DNA of 64,000 nt from assembly GCA_004794655.1 (NCBI GenBank), contig SMMW01000521.1, positions 5,252,501 through 5,316,500 on the forward strand. Direction: 5' to 3'. Below the pieces are notes generated by a model. The model did not search any database and was not told the origin of the DNA. It saw only the letters and a list, made by a program, of their open reading frames with translations. Source of the DNA: Marisa cornuarietis (Eukaryota > Mollusca > Gastropoda > Architaenioglossa > Ampullariidae). Shown here one piece after another: positions 1-12,330 of the stretch (within the stretch, counting starts at the first letter, position 1; each line of letters begins with the position of its first letter). The translations under genes were made by a program, and so were the position numbers.

Positions 1-490
1 CTGAACCTACCACTTCTGTCTAAGTGTGTAAGAACTCTAAACCTACCACTTCTGTCTAAGTGTGTAAGAACACTGAACCTACCACTTCTGTCTAAGTGTG
101 TAAGAACTCTAAACCTACCACTTCTGTCTATGTGTCTAGGAACTCTAAACCTACCACTTCTGTCTATGTGTGTAAGAACTCTAAACCTACCACTTCTGTC
201 TAAGTGTGTAAGAACTCTAAACCTACCACTTCTGTCTATGTGTGTAAGAACTCTAAACCTACCACTTCTGTCTAAGTGTGTAAGAACTCTAAACCTACCA
301 CTTCTGTCTATGTGTGTAAGAACTCTAAACCTACCACTTCTGTCTATGTGTGTAAGAACTCCAAACCTACCACTTCTGTCTATGTGTGTAAGAACTCTGA
401 ACCTACCTCTTCTGTCTATATGTCTAGGAACTCTAATCCTACCTCTTCTGCAATGTTTCTAGCAACTCTCAATCCACCACTTCTGTCTAT
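1..490. repeat. 36-bp minisatellite, cut by the window edge
   Basis: About 13 head-to-tail copies of a 36-bp unit recur every 36 bases (for example at 1, 37 and 73), each built around ctaccacttctgtc and gtgtgtaagaact. Copies decay after about 400. Because 36 is a multiple of 3 the plus strand reads as a 12-residue repeat, but nothing else suggests a protein. The array starts at base 1, so its true left end lies outside the window. Confidence 0.95.
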
Positions 491-531
491 GCCTCTAATG
501 TCAAATTCCTTCGAGTCGTCGGCTAAAATTG

Positions 532-573
532 CAGTCAGTCGGTCAGTCAGTCAGTCAGTCAGTCAGTCAGTCT
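532..573. repeat. (CAGT)n tetranucleotide microsatellite
   Basis: About ten copies of the tetranucleotide CAGT, with one interruption near 540. Confidence 0.95.
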
Positions 574-699
574 GTTGGTCAGAACCTTGTAACACACTGC
601 CTTTATGTTGTTCTGTTCCTTCCCAACCGCCCCTCCTGCTCTGTTAATGTTCTTGTTCAATTTGTGGTTGTCCTACTTTGCAATGTTCCCACCCCATCC

Positions 700-703
<4 letters not shown>

Positions 704-766
<63 letters not shown>
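704..766. repeat. (GT)n microsatellite
   Basis: An uninterrupted GT run of about 31 units followed by a short purine tract. Confidence 0.98.
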
Positions 767-771
<5 letters not shown>

Positions 772-1373
772 GAGAGAAAATGGTATAATTGTGTAACTAT
801 TTTGGTAAATGTGTTTACACTATTGTATAAATAGCTATGACTAAGGATTAAATAAGATTGCAACTATTTCTGTGTGTATATATTATTATCATGCAGTGCA
901 CCTTATGATATGCCACAACATTTAAGACCAAAGAGTTAGTGTAAAATGTTTAGGCTTTAAGCCAAGAACATTCAAAGTACAACAAGAGGGTGACATAGCT
1001 AGAGGTTACCTTGCCGCATCACCTTTGTGCACTAATTTATAAAATCCGTCATGCTAAGAGCAGATCCTAAAGTTTCACAGACAAATCTGTTTAAAAGCTG
1101 CAAATAATTACAGATTTTTCAAAGTTTGGGTTTCTTTCATGTTCGCCCATTTACTCGTCTCCACGCACGCGCACAATGAGATTGAACTTTCTGCATGCGC
1201 AAAAAAAAAACCTGCTCCTTTTTTGCCAGGCCGAGAATCGATCAGCTTAAATTCACACCGTAAACAGTCGTGTCCGCGGGGACTCGTGGAGGCATGTGAT
1301 TGGCGAAATCTCGGCTGCCAGCCAGGTTCCTGTTTGCACGCGCCAATGCAAGGTAAGTACAGTAGGCGCCTAG
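767..1373. other. no gene seen
   Basis: Unique-looking AT-rich sequence without a coding, RNA or mobile-element signature. Reading frames here are short and overlap on both strands. Confidence 0.6.
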
Positions 1374-1682
1374 GGGCCAGAAAGGCCAGGCAAGGCAATG
1401 CAATGCATGACAAGGAAAGGCAAGGCAAGGTAAGGTAAGGCAATGATAATCAACTCAAGGCACGAGCTAGAGCAAGGTAAGTAAGGGAACGCTTTGAGTC
1501 AGGAAGGAAAGGCAAGGAGAAGCTTGACAAGGAAAGAAAGGCTGAGGAAAAGGCGAGGCAAGGAAAGGCAAAGACCTGTTCAGTACAAGGCTAGCAAAGG
1601 TGAGGCAAGGAAAGGCAAAGACCTGTTCAGTGCAAGGCTAGCAAAGGCGAGGCAAGGAAAGGCAGTACAAAGCAAGGCGAGG
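1374..1682. repeat. purine-rich AAGGC-type degenerate tandem repeat
   Basis: Repeated caaggcaagg and gaggcaaggaaaggca motifs form a degenerate pentanucleotide-derived array. It includes a longer duplication (about 1568-1618 against 1605-1655) around aaagacctgttcagt. The plus strand is nearly pure purine plus C, which opens spurious ORFs. Confidence 0.85.
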
Positions 1683-1979
1683 TGTTTTCATAATTTACGA
1701 GGAACCTGTACCAAAAGTATAAACCACACGGTAATGTATCTGTGTATGCTAAATTAGCAATGTGTATAATGACAATATTAATCAAGAGAGTTGGATAAAG
1801 AGCTATTATACTTTTAAAATGTGATGAACGTGCAAAGTATGTCATAAGTGGAATGTTGGTGGAGTGCAGACTGACAGATTTTTAACAGGAAACAAAAAAC
1901 AGCCAGCCAGCTGAAGGAGTAAAGTGTTCAGTCAGTGTGTGGACATGGGGGTGATAAGGGAGGCGAGCGCTGTCAGGAA

Positions 1980-3440
1980 TCCACGTGACTGAAGCCCCGC
2001 TGTATTCAGTACCGATCTGTGTCCACGTGACAGTAGGCAGTCCTCATCGACGTCCACGTGACTCACGCCAGTCTGAGCAACAACGCCCAGATGACACTGG
2101 ACATGTGATCCCAGCGCCACCTCGACAGAGGCCCACATGATGGAAGTGTACTGTTCGTAAGACAGACCTGTGTGGACAGAGGCCCAAATAATATAAGTGT
2201 ATTGTAACAAGATAGACCTGTGTCGAGAAAGGCCCACATGATATAAGTGTATTGTAACAAGACAGACCTGTGTCGAGAAAGGCCCACATGATATAAGTGT
2301 ATTGTAACAAGACAGACCTGTGTGGACAGAGGCCCACATGATATAAGTGTATTGTAACAAGACAGACCTGTGTGGACAGAGGCCCACATGATATAAGTGT
2401 ATTGTAACAAGATAGACCTGTGTCGAGAAAGGCCCACATGAGATAAGTGTATTGTAACAAGACAGACCTGTGTGGACAGAGGCCCACATGATATAAGTGT
2501 ATTGTAACAAGACAGACTTGTGTGGAGAAAGGCCCACATGATATAAGTGTATTGTAACAAGACAGACCTGTGTCGAGAAAGGCCCACATGATATAAGTGT
2601 ATTGTAACAAGACAGACTTGTGTGGACAGAGGCCCACATGATATAAGTGTATTGTAACAAGACAGACTTGTGTGGACAGAGGCCCACATGATATAAGTGT
2701 ATTGTAACAAGACAGACTTGTGTGGACAGAGGCCCACATGATATAAGTGTATTGTAACAAGACAGACCTGTGTCCACAGAGGCCCACATGATATAAGTGT
2801 ATTGTAACAAGACAGACCTGTGTCCACAGAGGCCCACATGATATAAGTGTATTGTAACAAGACAGACCTGTGTCGAGAAAGGCCCACATGATATAAGTGT
2901 ATTGTAACAAGACAGACCTGTGTCGAGAAAGGCCCACATGATATAAGTGTATTGTAACAAGACAGACCTGTGTGGACAGAGGCCCACATGATATAAGTGT
3001 ATTGTAACAAGACAGACCTGTGTGGACAGAGGCCCACATGATATAAGTGTATTGTAACAAGACAGACCTGTGTCGAGAAAGGCCCACATGATATAAGTGT
3101 ATTGTAACAAGACAGACCTGTGTGGACAGAGGCCCACATGATATAAGTGTATTGTAACAAGACAGACCTGTGTCCACAGAGGCCCACATGATATAAGTGT
3201 ATTGTAACAAGACAGACCTGTGTCGAGAAAGGCCCACATGATATAAGTGTATTGTAACAAGACAGACCTGTGTCCACAGAGGCCCACATGATATAAGTGT
3301 ATTGTAACAAGACAGACCTGTGTGGACAGAGGCCCACATGATATAAGTGTATTGTAACAAGACAGACCTGTGTCCACAGAGGCAACACAGGCCTACACAG
3401 ACAACACAGGTCTAGATGATGGCAAATTGGGAAAAACAGT
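1980..3440. repeat. 50-bp satellite array, about 25 units
   Basis: Exact 50-bp periodicity runs from about 2171 to 3380, anchored on ggcccacatgatataagtgt and acaagacagacctgtgt. Nearly all variation sits in the 7 bases after cctgtgt, which are mainly ggacaga, cgagaaa or ccacaga, and once ggagaaa. Flanks at 1980-2170 and 3380-3440 hold diverged copies, including three CACGTG palindromes near 1982, 2021 and 2053. The minus strand is free of stops in all three frames (roughly 440-480 codons each). That follows from a stop-free unit whose length is not a multiple of 3, so I do not call a gene. Confidence 0.97.
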
Positions 3441-4628
3441 CCTGTGCAGATAGAGGCCCACATGAAGTAAAGTGTACAGTGGGCAAGTGAGACAGACTCC
3501 TTCAGTAACACACAGTGTACGTGTACTACAGACGATGCTTAAAGTACACCATCAACAAACTTCCCGTCCCGACCAATCTGTCGCTTTCTTTCTTTTTTAT
3601 TTTAATTACTGAGGACCGAGTGTTGCCATCTACATGTATTCATCTCCTCATTGTTAATCCAGAACATTTTCGTTCATTTAAAAAAAAACTACTTTTAAAA
3701 TTTTGGATAAAGTTCAATCAAGACATTTTTAACAAAAAAAAACCCTCTGCCTTGAAATACCATTTACAAATTGTGCACAAAACAAAGCAGTGAAAGCAAA
3801 TATAACAGACAGATTTAAAAGAGAAGCTGGTAAAACGATGCAGCGATGCAAGTAAAACTATACTCAAGCGGGAACAAGAGCGCATATCCTAGAAAGAATC
3901 AATTTTGAAGGAACATTCGCCGCTGTTTCTCATTAATGGCGCTGATGGCTTTGAAAGAGTCAACGTCCAGCGACCTCTGCGCAGCACTTAGTCAACTCCA
4001 AGACACTCAAACGATTGGCGCAGACGGGAATTACCATAAATGTATAAAATGTTTCATTCAGACACAGTTTTATGTTACCGGCGCAGCTCCTAACCAAACC
4101 AGGGACGGAAGAAGGGGGCAACGGTAGAGCCGTGTGCAAAGAGTGTAGTTATTTATAGACGGTTATTGCAGTTATCATCGTGTCCACATTTCCGATGATG
4201 TAAAGAGACGGGAGATGAGCTTGGCAGGCCCGGCTTGCTTGCAGGTCAACTGCATGTGATGCGAATGAGAGCGATTTATGGGCAGATTTCAATGGGGGGA
4301 GGGGGGGTCGTGTGGTTTAACGGGAAAAGCTTTGGCATGATGATGCCTGGGCCGGAGTGCATGGAGCTTTCTTAATAATGTGGGGTGGGGGTTTTTTCTC
4401 TCTCGTCGCGATGGATGGTGCGAATGAAATGCGTGCTTTGGCATTCCTGGTTCTTTTAAGTCTAAGCAGCTGGCCCCAGGTAGACAGACATCGACAAACG
4501 GACAGAGGCACGAATGAAGGATGCCGGTACGACAATTCATCTGCCAAAGATGCATGAAGACATTGTTATTAACTATTGTAAGACTGGTTTCTCGTGCTTG
4601 TACTTGTGTGCGTGTCTATGTATTTTAG
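3441..4628. other. no gene seen
   Basis: Mixed-composition sequence with short A runs. ORFs are under 100 codons and resemble nothing I recognise. Confidence 0.6.
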
Positions 4629-4683
<55 letters not shown>

Positions 4684-4876
4684 CTGTGTGCGTGTCTATG
4701 TATTTCAGTGTGCATGTATGACTGCGTGCGTGTATTTTAGTGTGTCTGTGTCTGTGTGTGTGTGTGTGAAGTGTTGTGTATGTATGACTGTGTGCGTGTC
4801 TATGTCTTTTAGTGTATGTGTGTGTGTGTGTGTGTGTAATGTGTATATGTGACTGCGTGCGTGTCTATGTATTTCA

Positions 4877-4907
<31 letters not shown>

Positions 4908-5570
4908 GTAATGTGTATGTATGACTGTGTGCGTGTCTATGTATTTTAGTGTGTGTGTGTGTGTAATGTGTATGTGTGACTGTGTGCGTGTCTATGTATT
5001 TCAGTGTGTGTGTGTATGTAATGTAATGTAATGTGTATGTATGACTGTGTGCGTGTCTATGTGTTTTAGTGTGTGTGTGTGTGTGTAATGTAATGTGTAT
5101 GTATGACTGTGTGCGTGTCTATGTATTTAAGTGTGTGTGTGTGTGTGTGTAATGTGTATGTGTGACTGTGTGCGTGTCTATGTATTTCAGTGTGTGTGTG
5201 TGTATGTAATGTAATGTGTATGTATGACTGTGTGCGTGTCTATGTGTTTTAGTGTGTGTGTGTGTGTGTGTGTAATGTAATGTGTATGTATGACTGTGTG
5301 CGTGTCTATGTATTTTAGTGTGTGTGTGTGTGTAATGTGTATGTGTGACTGTGTGCCTGTCTATGTATTTCAGTGTGCATGTATGACTGTGTGCGTGTCT
5401 GTGTACTTTAGTGTGTGTGTGTGTGTCTGTGTGTGTGTCTGTGTGTGTGCGTGTGTGTGTAATGTGATGTGTATGTATGACTGTGTGCGTGTCTATGTAT
5501 TTTAGTTAGTGTGTGCATGTGTGTGTGTATAATGTGTATGTGTGACTGTGTGCGTGTCTGTGTCTTTGCT
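4629..5570. repeat. compound (GT)n minisatellite
   Basis: About 14 copies of gactgtgtgcgtgtctatgt plus att(t/c)agtg alternate with GT runs of varying length and taatgtgtatgt. The unit is roughly 57-70 bp and varies with the length of the GT tract. Confidence 0.93.
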
Positions 5571-6294
5571 TGTATATATTTATATTGTGTATGTGTGACT
5601 GTGTGTATGTCCGTGTGTCTGTGCGTGTGGTTGGTTTGACCTTCATGACCTGTCGTCGTTTAGCGGCATTTAGCGCTGACTCAGCAAGAGGAAGAAGTTG
5701 GGGGGGGGGCGGGTAGTGAAAAACAGTGGAGGAAGAGGACGGGGTGGCGGCAAGGTCCGGGGGTAGGCAAAGGTGGGACGCATGCGCCTATTGATTGGCG
5801 GGTAGCACGTGCCGCCGGCGCCCCCTACACGGCTTACACTTCTCTCCAAGCCCCTGGTCTCTTCGTCCTGTCGCCCTGGCAACCTCTGGCAACGCTAATC
5901 CCACTTAATCAGTCCGCCAGGCCCAGTCAGTGAACTGTGACGAGACTCGTCGTGACTTCTCGTGACCGGCGTGTCGTGACCAGTGGCACGTGCCTGCTGT
6001 TTGGCGGAGCGTGTCGAAACGTCTTGGCGTAAGGCGGGCGTGGTCAGTCAGGGGTGGGGATGAGGGGTAGCATCGCGCCTGAGCACCTGTGTGATCTCCC
6101 TGTCAGGTGCAATGCGGGAATGTTGTGAAGAACTGCGACACTTTTTCTCAAATACTTTAAAACAAAACGTTTCTATTCTCTCGAATGCTTTTATTTATAT
6201 TCGTGTAATGATATGTTTCTCTAATGGTTTTTCAAATACTTTCTTTATACACAGTTTCCGTGTCTGCTTTTAAGCCAGGGAGAGACAGACAAAA
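5571..6294. other. no gene seen; locally GC-rich
   Basis: GC-rich around 5640-6100, with several GTGAC/CGTGAC repeats near 5935-6000, then AT-rich. I see no supported coding frame. A distant promoter or CpG-rich patch is possible but unproven. Confidence 0.5.
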
Positions 6295-6480
6295 TGAGTG
6301 TGTGTGAGAGAGTGTGTGAGAGAGTGTGTGTGTGCGAGCGCGCCCTTGCGCATCTATATGTGCGTGTGTATGTGGGAGTATGTACATGCGTTTGTGTGTT
6401 TGTGTGAATGTGTGTGCCTGCGTGTTTATTTGTGTCTACCTGAATGTCTATCTGTCTGTGTGTGTGCGTGCGTGCGCGTG
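6295..6480. repeat. GT-rich imperfect microsatellite
   Basis: An imperfect GT/GC-rich tract of gtgtgtgag and gtgcgtgcg type words, not a clean dinucleotide run. Confidence 0.8.
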
Positions 6481-6548
6481 CCATTCTCTTCCTCCTACTT
6501 CGACTTCCTTTATTCTTCCTTTACCCTTACTCAGGCTTACTGCATTCA

Positions 6549-6862
6549 CAAGTGCTACGTATACTGCGAGCTACAAGTGCAACAGATGACAAGTGCTACG
6601 TATACTGCGAGCTACAAGTGCAACAGATGACAAGTGCTACGTATACTGCGAGCTACAAGTGCAACAGATGACAAGTGGTACGTATACTGCAAGCTACAAG
6701 TGCTACGTATACTGCAAGCTACAAGTGCTACGTATACTGGAAGCTAAAAGTGCTACGTATATTGCAAGCTACAAGTGCTACGTATGCTGCGAGCTACAAG
6801 TGCAACAGATGACAAGTGCTACGTATACTGCAAGCTACAAGTGCTACGGGTGACAAGTTCTG
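6549..6862. repeat. 41-bp and 25-bp nested tandem repeat
   Basis: A 41-bp unit (caagtgctacgtatactg, gagctacaagtgcaacagatga) repeats from 6549. In the middle it shortens to a 25-bp unit lacking the caacagatga block, then returns to the longer form. Each unit carries the palindrome TACGTA. Confidence 0.93.
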
Positions 6863-8420
6863 CCTGGGGCTAGGTACTGCAGACGACAAGTGTTACAAGT
6901 GCTGCAAGGGGCGGGGTTGAAAGGGAGGAGAGGGAGGACAGCAAGCAGTGCGGTCAGCAGTTAGGCACGACGACGACGCCGCCGCCGTCCAGCCGCAGGG
7001 ACGGTAAACACTGCCGCAGACATGCGGATGCATCGCGATTACCTCCCCTGTCAGCCTAGCCCCCCCCCCCCGGTGCTCGGGCCTTTTCCTCCCCCACACC
7101 CCCCTTTCCCCTTTACCGTCATCGCCGTCGCTGTCATCAGTTCTCTTAATTTTGTTATCACCAAACCGTCATCATCATTAACACTTTATTAACAACGATG
7201 CATCTTTTTGTTTTCTATGTTTTTTTATTAGCAACATCTTATCGTCACTATTAGCATTTCTTCCACTAAGTCAAAGTAAATTCTGTCATCGCTGTCATCC
7301 ACCCTGTCGTCCTCAGTAACATTTAAAGTTAATCCTGTCGTCACTGTCATCCACCCTCAATCCGACCTGTCATCATCCTTTAGACATTTAGAGCGAATCC
7401 TTTCTCCACTGTCATCCACCCTTGTTTCACACTGTCATCACCTCCATTTTTATTTTGCCGCATTCAGCACATGTCAGCACTTGATGCATGTAGCATTTGT
7501 CTCTGACAGTGTTTCTTATGTGTGACTCTTGACACACACGCAGCAGTACCTCTCGGCTGTGCGGGATTTGGTGACTCGTCAACCCAGAGTATCTACTACT
7601 ACCACCCCCCCCATCTTTCGCTGTTTACGGGACCGTGAAGGTTGAGCGACTAGCGAGAAGGAGTAGACAGGCTTTTCACTGGGGGACCTTCTCAGGCTGG
7701 TAGATGACTAGTAGATGACTGGACCCGCTGGCGTGAGTTCACGTGTGCTGCGCTCCATCAGCTCTCCCCTACGACTGGTGCACGGAACGAACGCCAGTCA
7801 TGGCACGAAGTGACCTGTACTGACCAGATCCCACCCGGCCCGGCAGTCAAATCCACCCCGTGACCCACAGTCACATCAGGCCCAGCAGTCAAGCAGAAGT
7901 ATACTGAGATCATCACCAGGAGATCTTACGTCATCTCTCCCCCCCCCCCACTAACCCATCCCCCTAATCCCTCGGACTCCCCACCTGACTGGAGACGACC
8001 ATCCTCCTCGCGCCAACTGCTACACCTGACTACGTCAGCAAAACGTGTGTAGTGCGCACGACCAGCATTTGTAAAAGAGTCTAAACAACTAAACAAGGTT
8101 TCATCGATCTGCTGAGGTACCAAGCTCCGAAACACTGGCGCTGGCTTCCGTGGAGAGGAGGAGAAGTAGTTTAGCAGTATTTACATTCATTTTCTCGCAT
8201 TTTCTCGCTAGCGGCGTGAGTGACACAAGCACCCTACGACTTGTCAACGGTGTTGACCCTGCGGAAGCGACAGCGGGGGGGGGGGGGGAACTCGGAAGCC
8301 TGAGATGCTGACTCGGGGTGTCTCACTGACAGGATAGGAACCACAGACACAATAGGTCACGTGATGTAGAAATGCTGTCAATTGACGTATCGACGGGGGA
8401 GCAGGGAGGGTAACGAGTTG
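6863..8420. other. no gene seen; weak GTCATC-type repeat
   Basis: GC-rich at 6900-7100 with C runs. Three imperfect copies of an element containing ctgtcatccaccct occur at about 7292, 7344 and 7409. There is a G run near 8275-8288. No coding region is supported. Confidence 0.55.
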
Positions 8421-8655
8421 TGATAGCTACCCCTACGATGATTGAGCGAGGGTTACTTGAAGTGCTGGCAATAGACTACTTGGAGTCTATGGACTACTTG
8501 AAAGTGACGTATCTGGATTGTTTGGAAGTAACGTATGGGATGCTGGTATTAAAACAGCTGACGTGTCTCAAGTGTTTGGGGACACATGTGAAGGGGTTGG
8601 AAATAACTGTCAAGAGAGTTTGTAAAGGTAATGTTTGTAGAGTTTTTAGATGTGA

Positions 8656-8731
<76 letters not shown>

Positions 8732-9010
8732 GAAAGTGACGTGGTGAATATTTGATGTAGTTTATCGGTGCACCGTGCAGGTAACATATTATTTAGTTCT
8801 TCACGGTGAGGCGTCCGTTGTGTTACGGCGGGGACAGGGAGTGGGTGAGTTGTGGTGGCTGCTCTACCATGGATGAGAATGAGTTACTCAGTTACTCATT
8901 CAATAGAGTGAATGGACTCTATAGACGTTTCTGGAGGGTTCGGCAGTGACGTGATGGACCGTTGGTGGTAATGTATTAGGGATGCTTCGAGTGACGTCTC
9001 TGGAATGTCC
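8421..9010. repeat. degenerate repeat with TGACGT motifs, interrupted by (GT)n
   Basis: Imperfect units of about 25-50 bp of the type gaagtgacgtat/ctggattgtttg recur on both sides of a GT microsatellite at about 8659-8730. TGACGT or a one-base variant is seen near 8503, 8528, 8559, 8736, 8948 and 8991. Confidence 0.6.
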
Positions 9011-9030
9011 GATTTCTCTGGTACCCGTTT

Positions 9031-9157
9031 TAGAAGTTCATTATAAACGACACTATTAATAAACACCATTTTAACAGTTCGTTATTACACAAAACTATTA
9101 ATAAAAACCATTTTTAACAGTTCGTTATTAGACAAAACTATTAATAAACTCCATTTT
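9031..9157. repeat. three copies of a 43-bp AT-rich repeat
   Basis: Three tandem copies share (c)agttcgttatta, aaaactattaataaa and ccatttt, spaced 43 bp apart (second and third starting near 9073 and 9116). Confidence 0.88.
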
Positions 9158-10247
9158 CAGTAGTAGAGCAGAAAGAATAGTAGCAAAATTTGACCTGCGA
9201 AAAAAATAAATCATTCAAATGAAATCAAACAATATACAGGGTATAACAGGGTATGAAGTAAGCAACTGTTAATAGGATATTGTCTTAACTTCTCAGGATA
9301 TATAATAGCAGGAATTAATGTGTGTGAATGTGTTTACATCTACACACTTAGAGGTGCACTTATGGTGTGCACACTTCGTTGTTTGAATGTGTTAACACAT
9401 GCGTTTGCATGTCCATGTGCCCGGGTGTATGACTTCCGGGTACTCGCCGACAGCGGCGACACCGCAGTGTCACGAGGAAGGGACAGAGGGCATGTTCCGC
9501 AGACCCACAGGGGAGGGGTCATGTTTCAGGATGAAGGATGCGGAAGAGCTCCTCACGTCTTGAGACTGATCGAAACACGAGGTGCGGAGGTACTGGGTAG
9601 GGAGGACAGCCGACAAGATGGAGGGGGGTAGAGATAGTTGCCAATGAGGAGGGAGGGTGGTTATCGATCTTCTGGAGCCGAAAGACAAGGCACCGCGCCA
9701 TACTAGAGATTGGTTTGCTTTTTCTCTGAAACCACAGGCACAGAGCTGAAAACCCAATCCATCTTTTTAAACCGGCGAGGAGGTTTTTTTGGTGGGGGAG
9801 GGGAAGGGGTGGCCGAGTATTTTTTCCCCATTTTATTAGACTCAAGTGTGTCTGATCGTTGAATGACTGAAATATTGCATTTTTAATTTGTGTTTTGTTT
9901 ATTAGACTTAGGCACTCGTCTTAATCTACACTTTGTGGGAGCAAAGCGACAGACAGTTTGGGGAGACAGGTAAACAGACACTAAGAGGCAGGCACGCAGA
10001 CACGCAAACAGAGAGAGACACACACTCTATCAACAGTCTTCACCTTCAAGTTGTGTTTAAGTGTACATGAGGCTTATGTGCGTGTGTGTGTGGGTGGGTG
10101 GTTGAGTAGCTGGCTGAGTGTAGTATATGTGTGTGCGAGTGCATGTCTGTGTATGGATGTCTATGCAGGCAAGAGTCTGTCACATAATGCGCTTGAACGC
10201 GTGCGCGCGTGCATGCATGCATACGCACTCACTGAGTCGAAACTGTC

Positions 10248-10249
<2 letters not shown>
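9158..10249. other. no gene seen
   Basis: Mixed sequence with GT- and CA-rich words near 10080-10160. Overlapping short ORFs occur on both strands without recognisable domains. Confidence 0.55.

Positions 10250-10308
<59 letters not shown>
10250..10308. repeat. (CA)n microsatellite
   Basis: About 29 uninterrupted CA units. Confidence 0.98.
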
Positions 10309-10310
<2 letters not shown>

Positions 10311-10587
10311 CATTCCGCATACCTGTAGAATTTCGAAAGCTCTCAACAGTTGCTGTTGCCCCAGTTTCCCCCTCTGGGGGCCGGTAAAGGCAGAGCAGTA
10401 AGTAAACTAATGGCTGATTTCTGTTTCCCAGGTAACCGAATCCTTACCCCGGCCTCTGTGCAGCCTCCATCGCTTTCATGGCTGAGCACGGACTGTATAG
10501 TCTGGCTCTCAGGACACTGACCGCCGAGTGCTTGACCTTTCTTTTAAACGATGTATAAAGTGTGACACTGCGCTGTACAAGCCGCCA

Positions 10588-10608
10588 TCGTCGTCGTCGT
10601 CGTCGTCG

Positions 10609-10653
<45 letters not shown>
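10588..10653. repeat. (TCG)n to (TCA)n trinucleotide microsatellite
   Basis: About seven GTC units switch cleanly at about 10610 to some fourteen ATC units. The CpG-containing part lies at one end only. Confidence 0.96.
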
Positions 10654-10654
<1 letters not shown>

Positions 10655-10659
10655 TGTTC

Positions 10660-11880
10660 ACCAATCATCCAGGTATACTCGAGGATGTCTCAGTCCGTGT
10701 TTATTACAAACCTCAAGGGCCCCACCGTCACATTTTCTGTATATAATAACGAGGTCGTGGAATCCATTCTTCCTGTCCATGGAATGTATAGGGATTTCCG
10801 TGTATGGAAAGGAGATACTGAACTGTCTTCAGCAAGCCCAGGATTGAAAAATATGCTCTTTCCTGCAGCACGTGACCATTTCTCTGTAGCGGTAAAGATT
10901 TAAAGACCAACTTGAATGCATTTAAAGACCAGCGAGGTCAAAGCTGCTGACCGAGTAATAAAACGTAGATCTGTAATTTGTTTGCAGTAATACTGTACCT
11001 GTAAAATAATGTTGTTGGAACAGTGCGAGTGTATGGACCTAACTTGTATCTTCTTATGTCTGACGAAAAACGCAATCATCTTTAGGGATGGTAATAAAAT
11101 CTGTCTTCACTTGCTGAGTAATGCCGTTTATGTAACAGAGCTGCAGAGTTGTCTTCGTTATGTCCGACATTATCTCCCTTTGCTGTTTAATGCCGTCATT
11201 ACGCTGACCTGAAGGTTCACTGATGCACATAAAAGGTTTGGACAAGACATTTCGATCGCACCGCTGGGCTATATGGCTGAGATGGGACACACAATAGAAC
11301 TCGGATGAGATGTCGCTTAGAACAAATCTTCATAATTCCCAGCCAAAGGCCTTTTCATCTACAGAAGATGTTTTATGTAGTAGGAACATCGGATATGGCG
11401 AATGAAAAAAAAAACACGCTGGCCTCGAATTCATTTTATCCTGGTTAGCCTGTCTTTTCTGGCTCAGGGCTATGGAGCTGTAACAGAATGTACCAGGCTG
11501 GCATAGAACTGTTGGGTGGTGATTAGATATACTGGTAAAGCTGTGCAGCTGTGACTGTATACATCGTGTGGTGTAGTTATGATGCTTTGTGAGGATCCAC
11601 AGCAAGCCCTCACTTACAGTCGTTTTGTTACAACGTCCATGTCGATGAGAATACAAAATGGATTCTCTGGCCGAGACCAGTGTCTGTGAGAAACTTGCAC
11701 ACTGTCCTCCCCCCCCCTCCTCCCATGTCTGCGTGGGTTTTCTCCAGGCACTCCTCTCCACACCCACCTGTTTTGAATATTTACTTAGACATCGGGGATA
11801 TTTTTGTGTCCAGATGCATACCGTACGAAAATAACTTTTGTTTATATATGCTATAAAATATAGTGTGTGTATATATATAT
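10660..11880. other. no gene seen
   Basis: Moderately complex sequence. The longest open frames (about 145 codons on the minus strand at 11330-11767, and about 75 residues of non-repetitive frame on the plus strand at 10685-10903) show no domain, signal peptide or splice context I can recognise. Confidence 0.5.
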
Positions 11881-11884
11881 AATG

Positions 11885-12330
11885 TTTACTTTATATGAAC
11901 TATATCTATTATTTTAGTAGGAACTATATTTAATATTTTAGTATGAACTATATATATTATTTTAGTATGAACTATATATATTATTTTAGTATGAACTATA
12001 TTTAATATTTTAGTATGAACTATATATATTATTTTAGTAGGAACTATATATATTATTTTAGTAGGAACTATATATAATATTTTAGTATGAACTATATATA
12101 TTATTTTAGTATGAACTATATATATTATTTTAGTATGAACTATATTTAATATTTTAGTATGAACTATATATATTATTTTAGTATGAACTATATATTTAAT
12201 ATTTTAGTAGGAACTATATCTATTATTTTAGTAGGAACTATATTTAATATTTAAGTATGAACTATATCTATTATTTTAGTATGAACTATATTTAATATTT
12301 TAGTAGGAACTATATCTATTATTTTATACT
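11885..12330. repeat. 24-bp AT-rich minisatellite
   Basis: About 18 copies of a 24-bp unit, agtatgaactatatatatta plus tttt. Units differ at the central block (atatatta, ttaata or tctatta) and at agtatg versus agtagg. Confidence 0.95.

Noticed and set aside
130..834. Plus-strand ORFs at the left edge
   Set aside because: Produced by the 36-bp repeat, CAGT repeat and GT run; no protein character.
1932..3511. Three long minus-strand ORFs (438-482 codons)
   Set aside because: They are the same 50-bp satellite read in three frames, without a promoter, splice sites or a non-repetitive domain.
10528..10903. Plus-strand ORFs with poly-Ser or poly-His
   Set aside because: The homopolymers come from the TCG/TCA microsatellite; the non-repetitive tail shows no recognisable domain.
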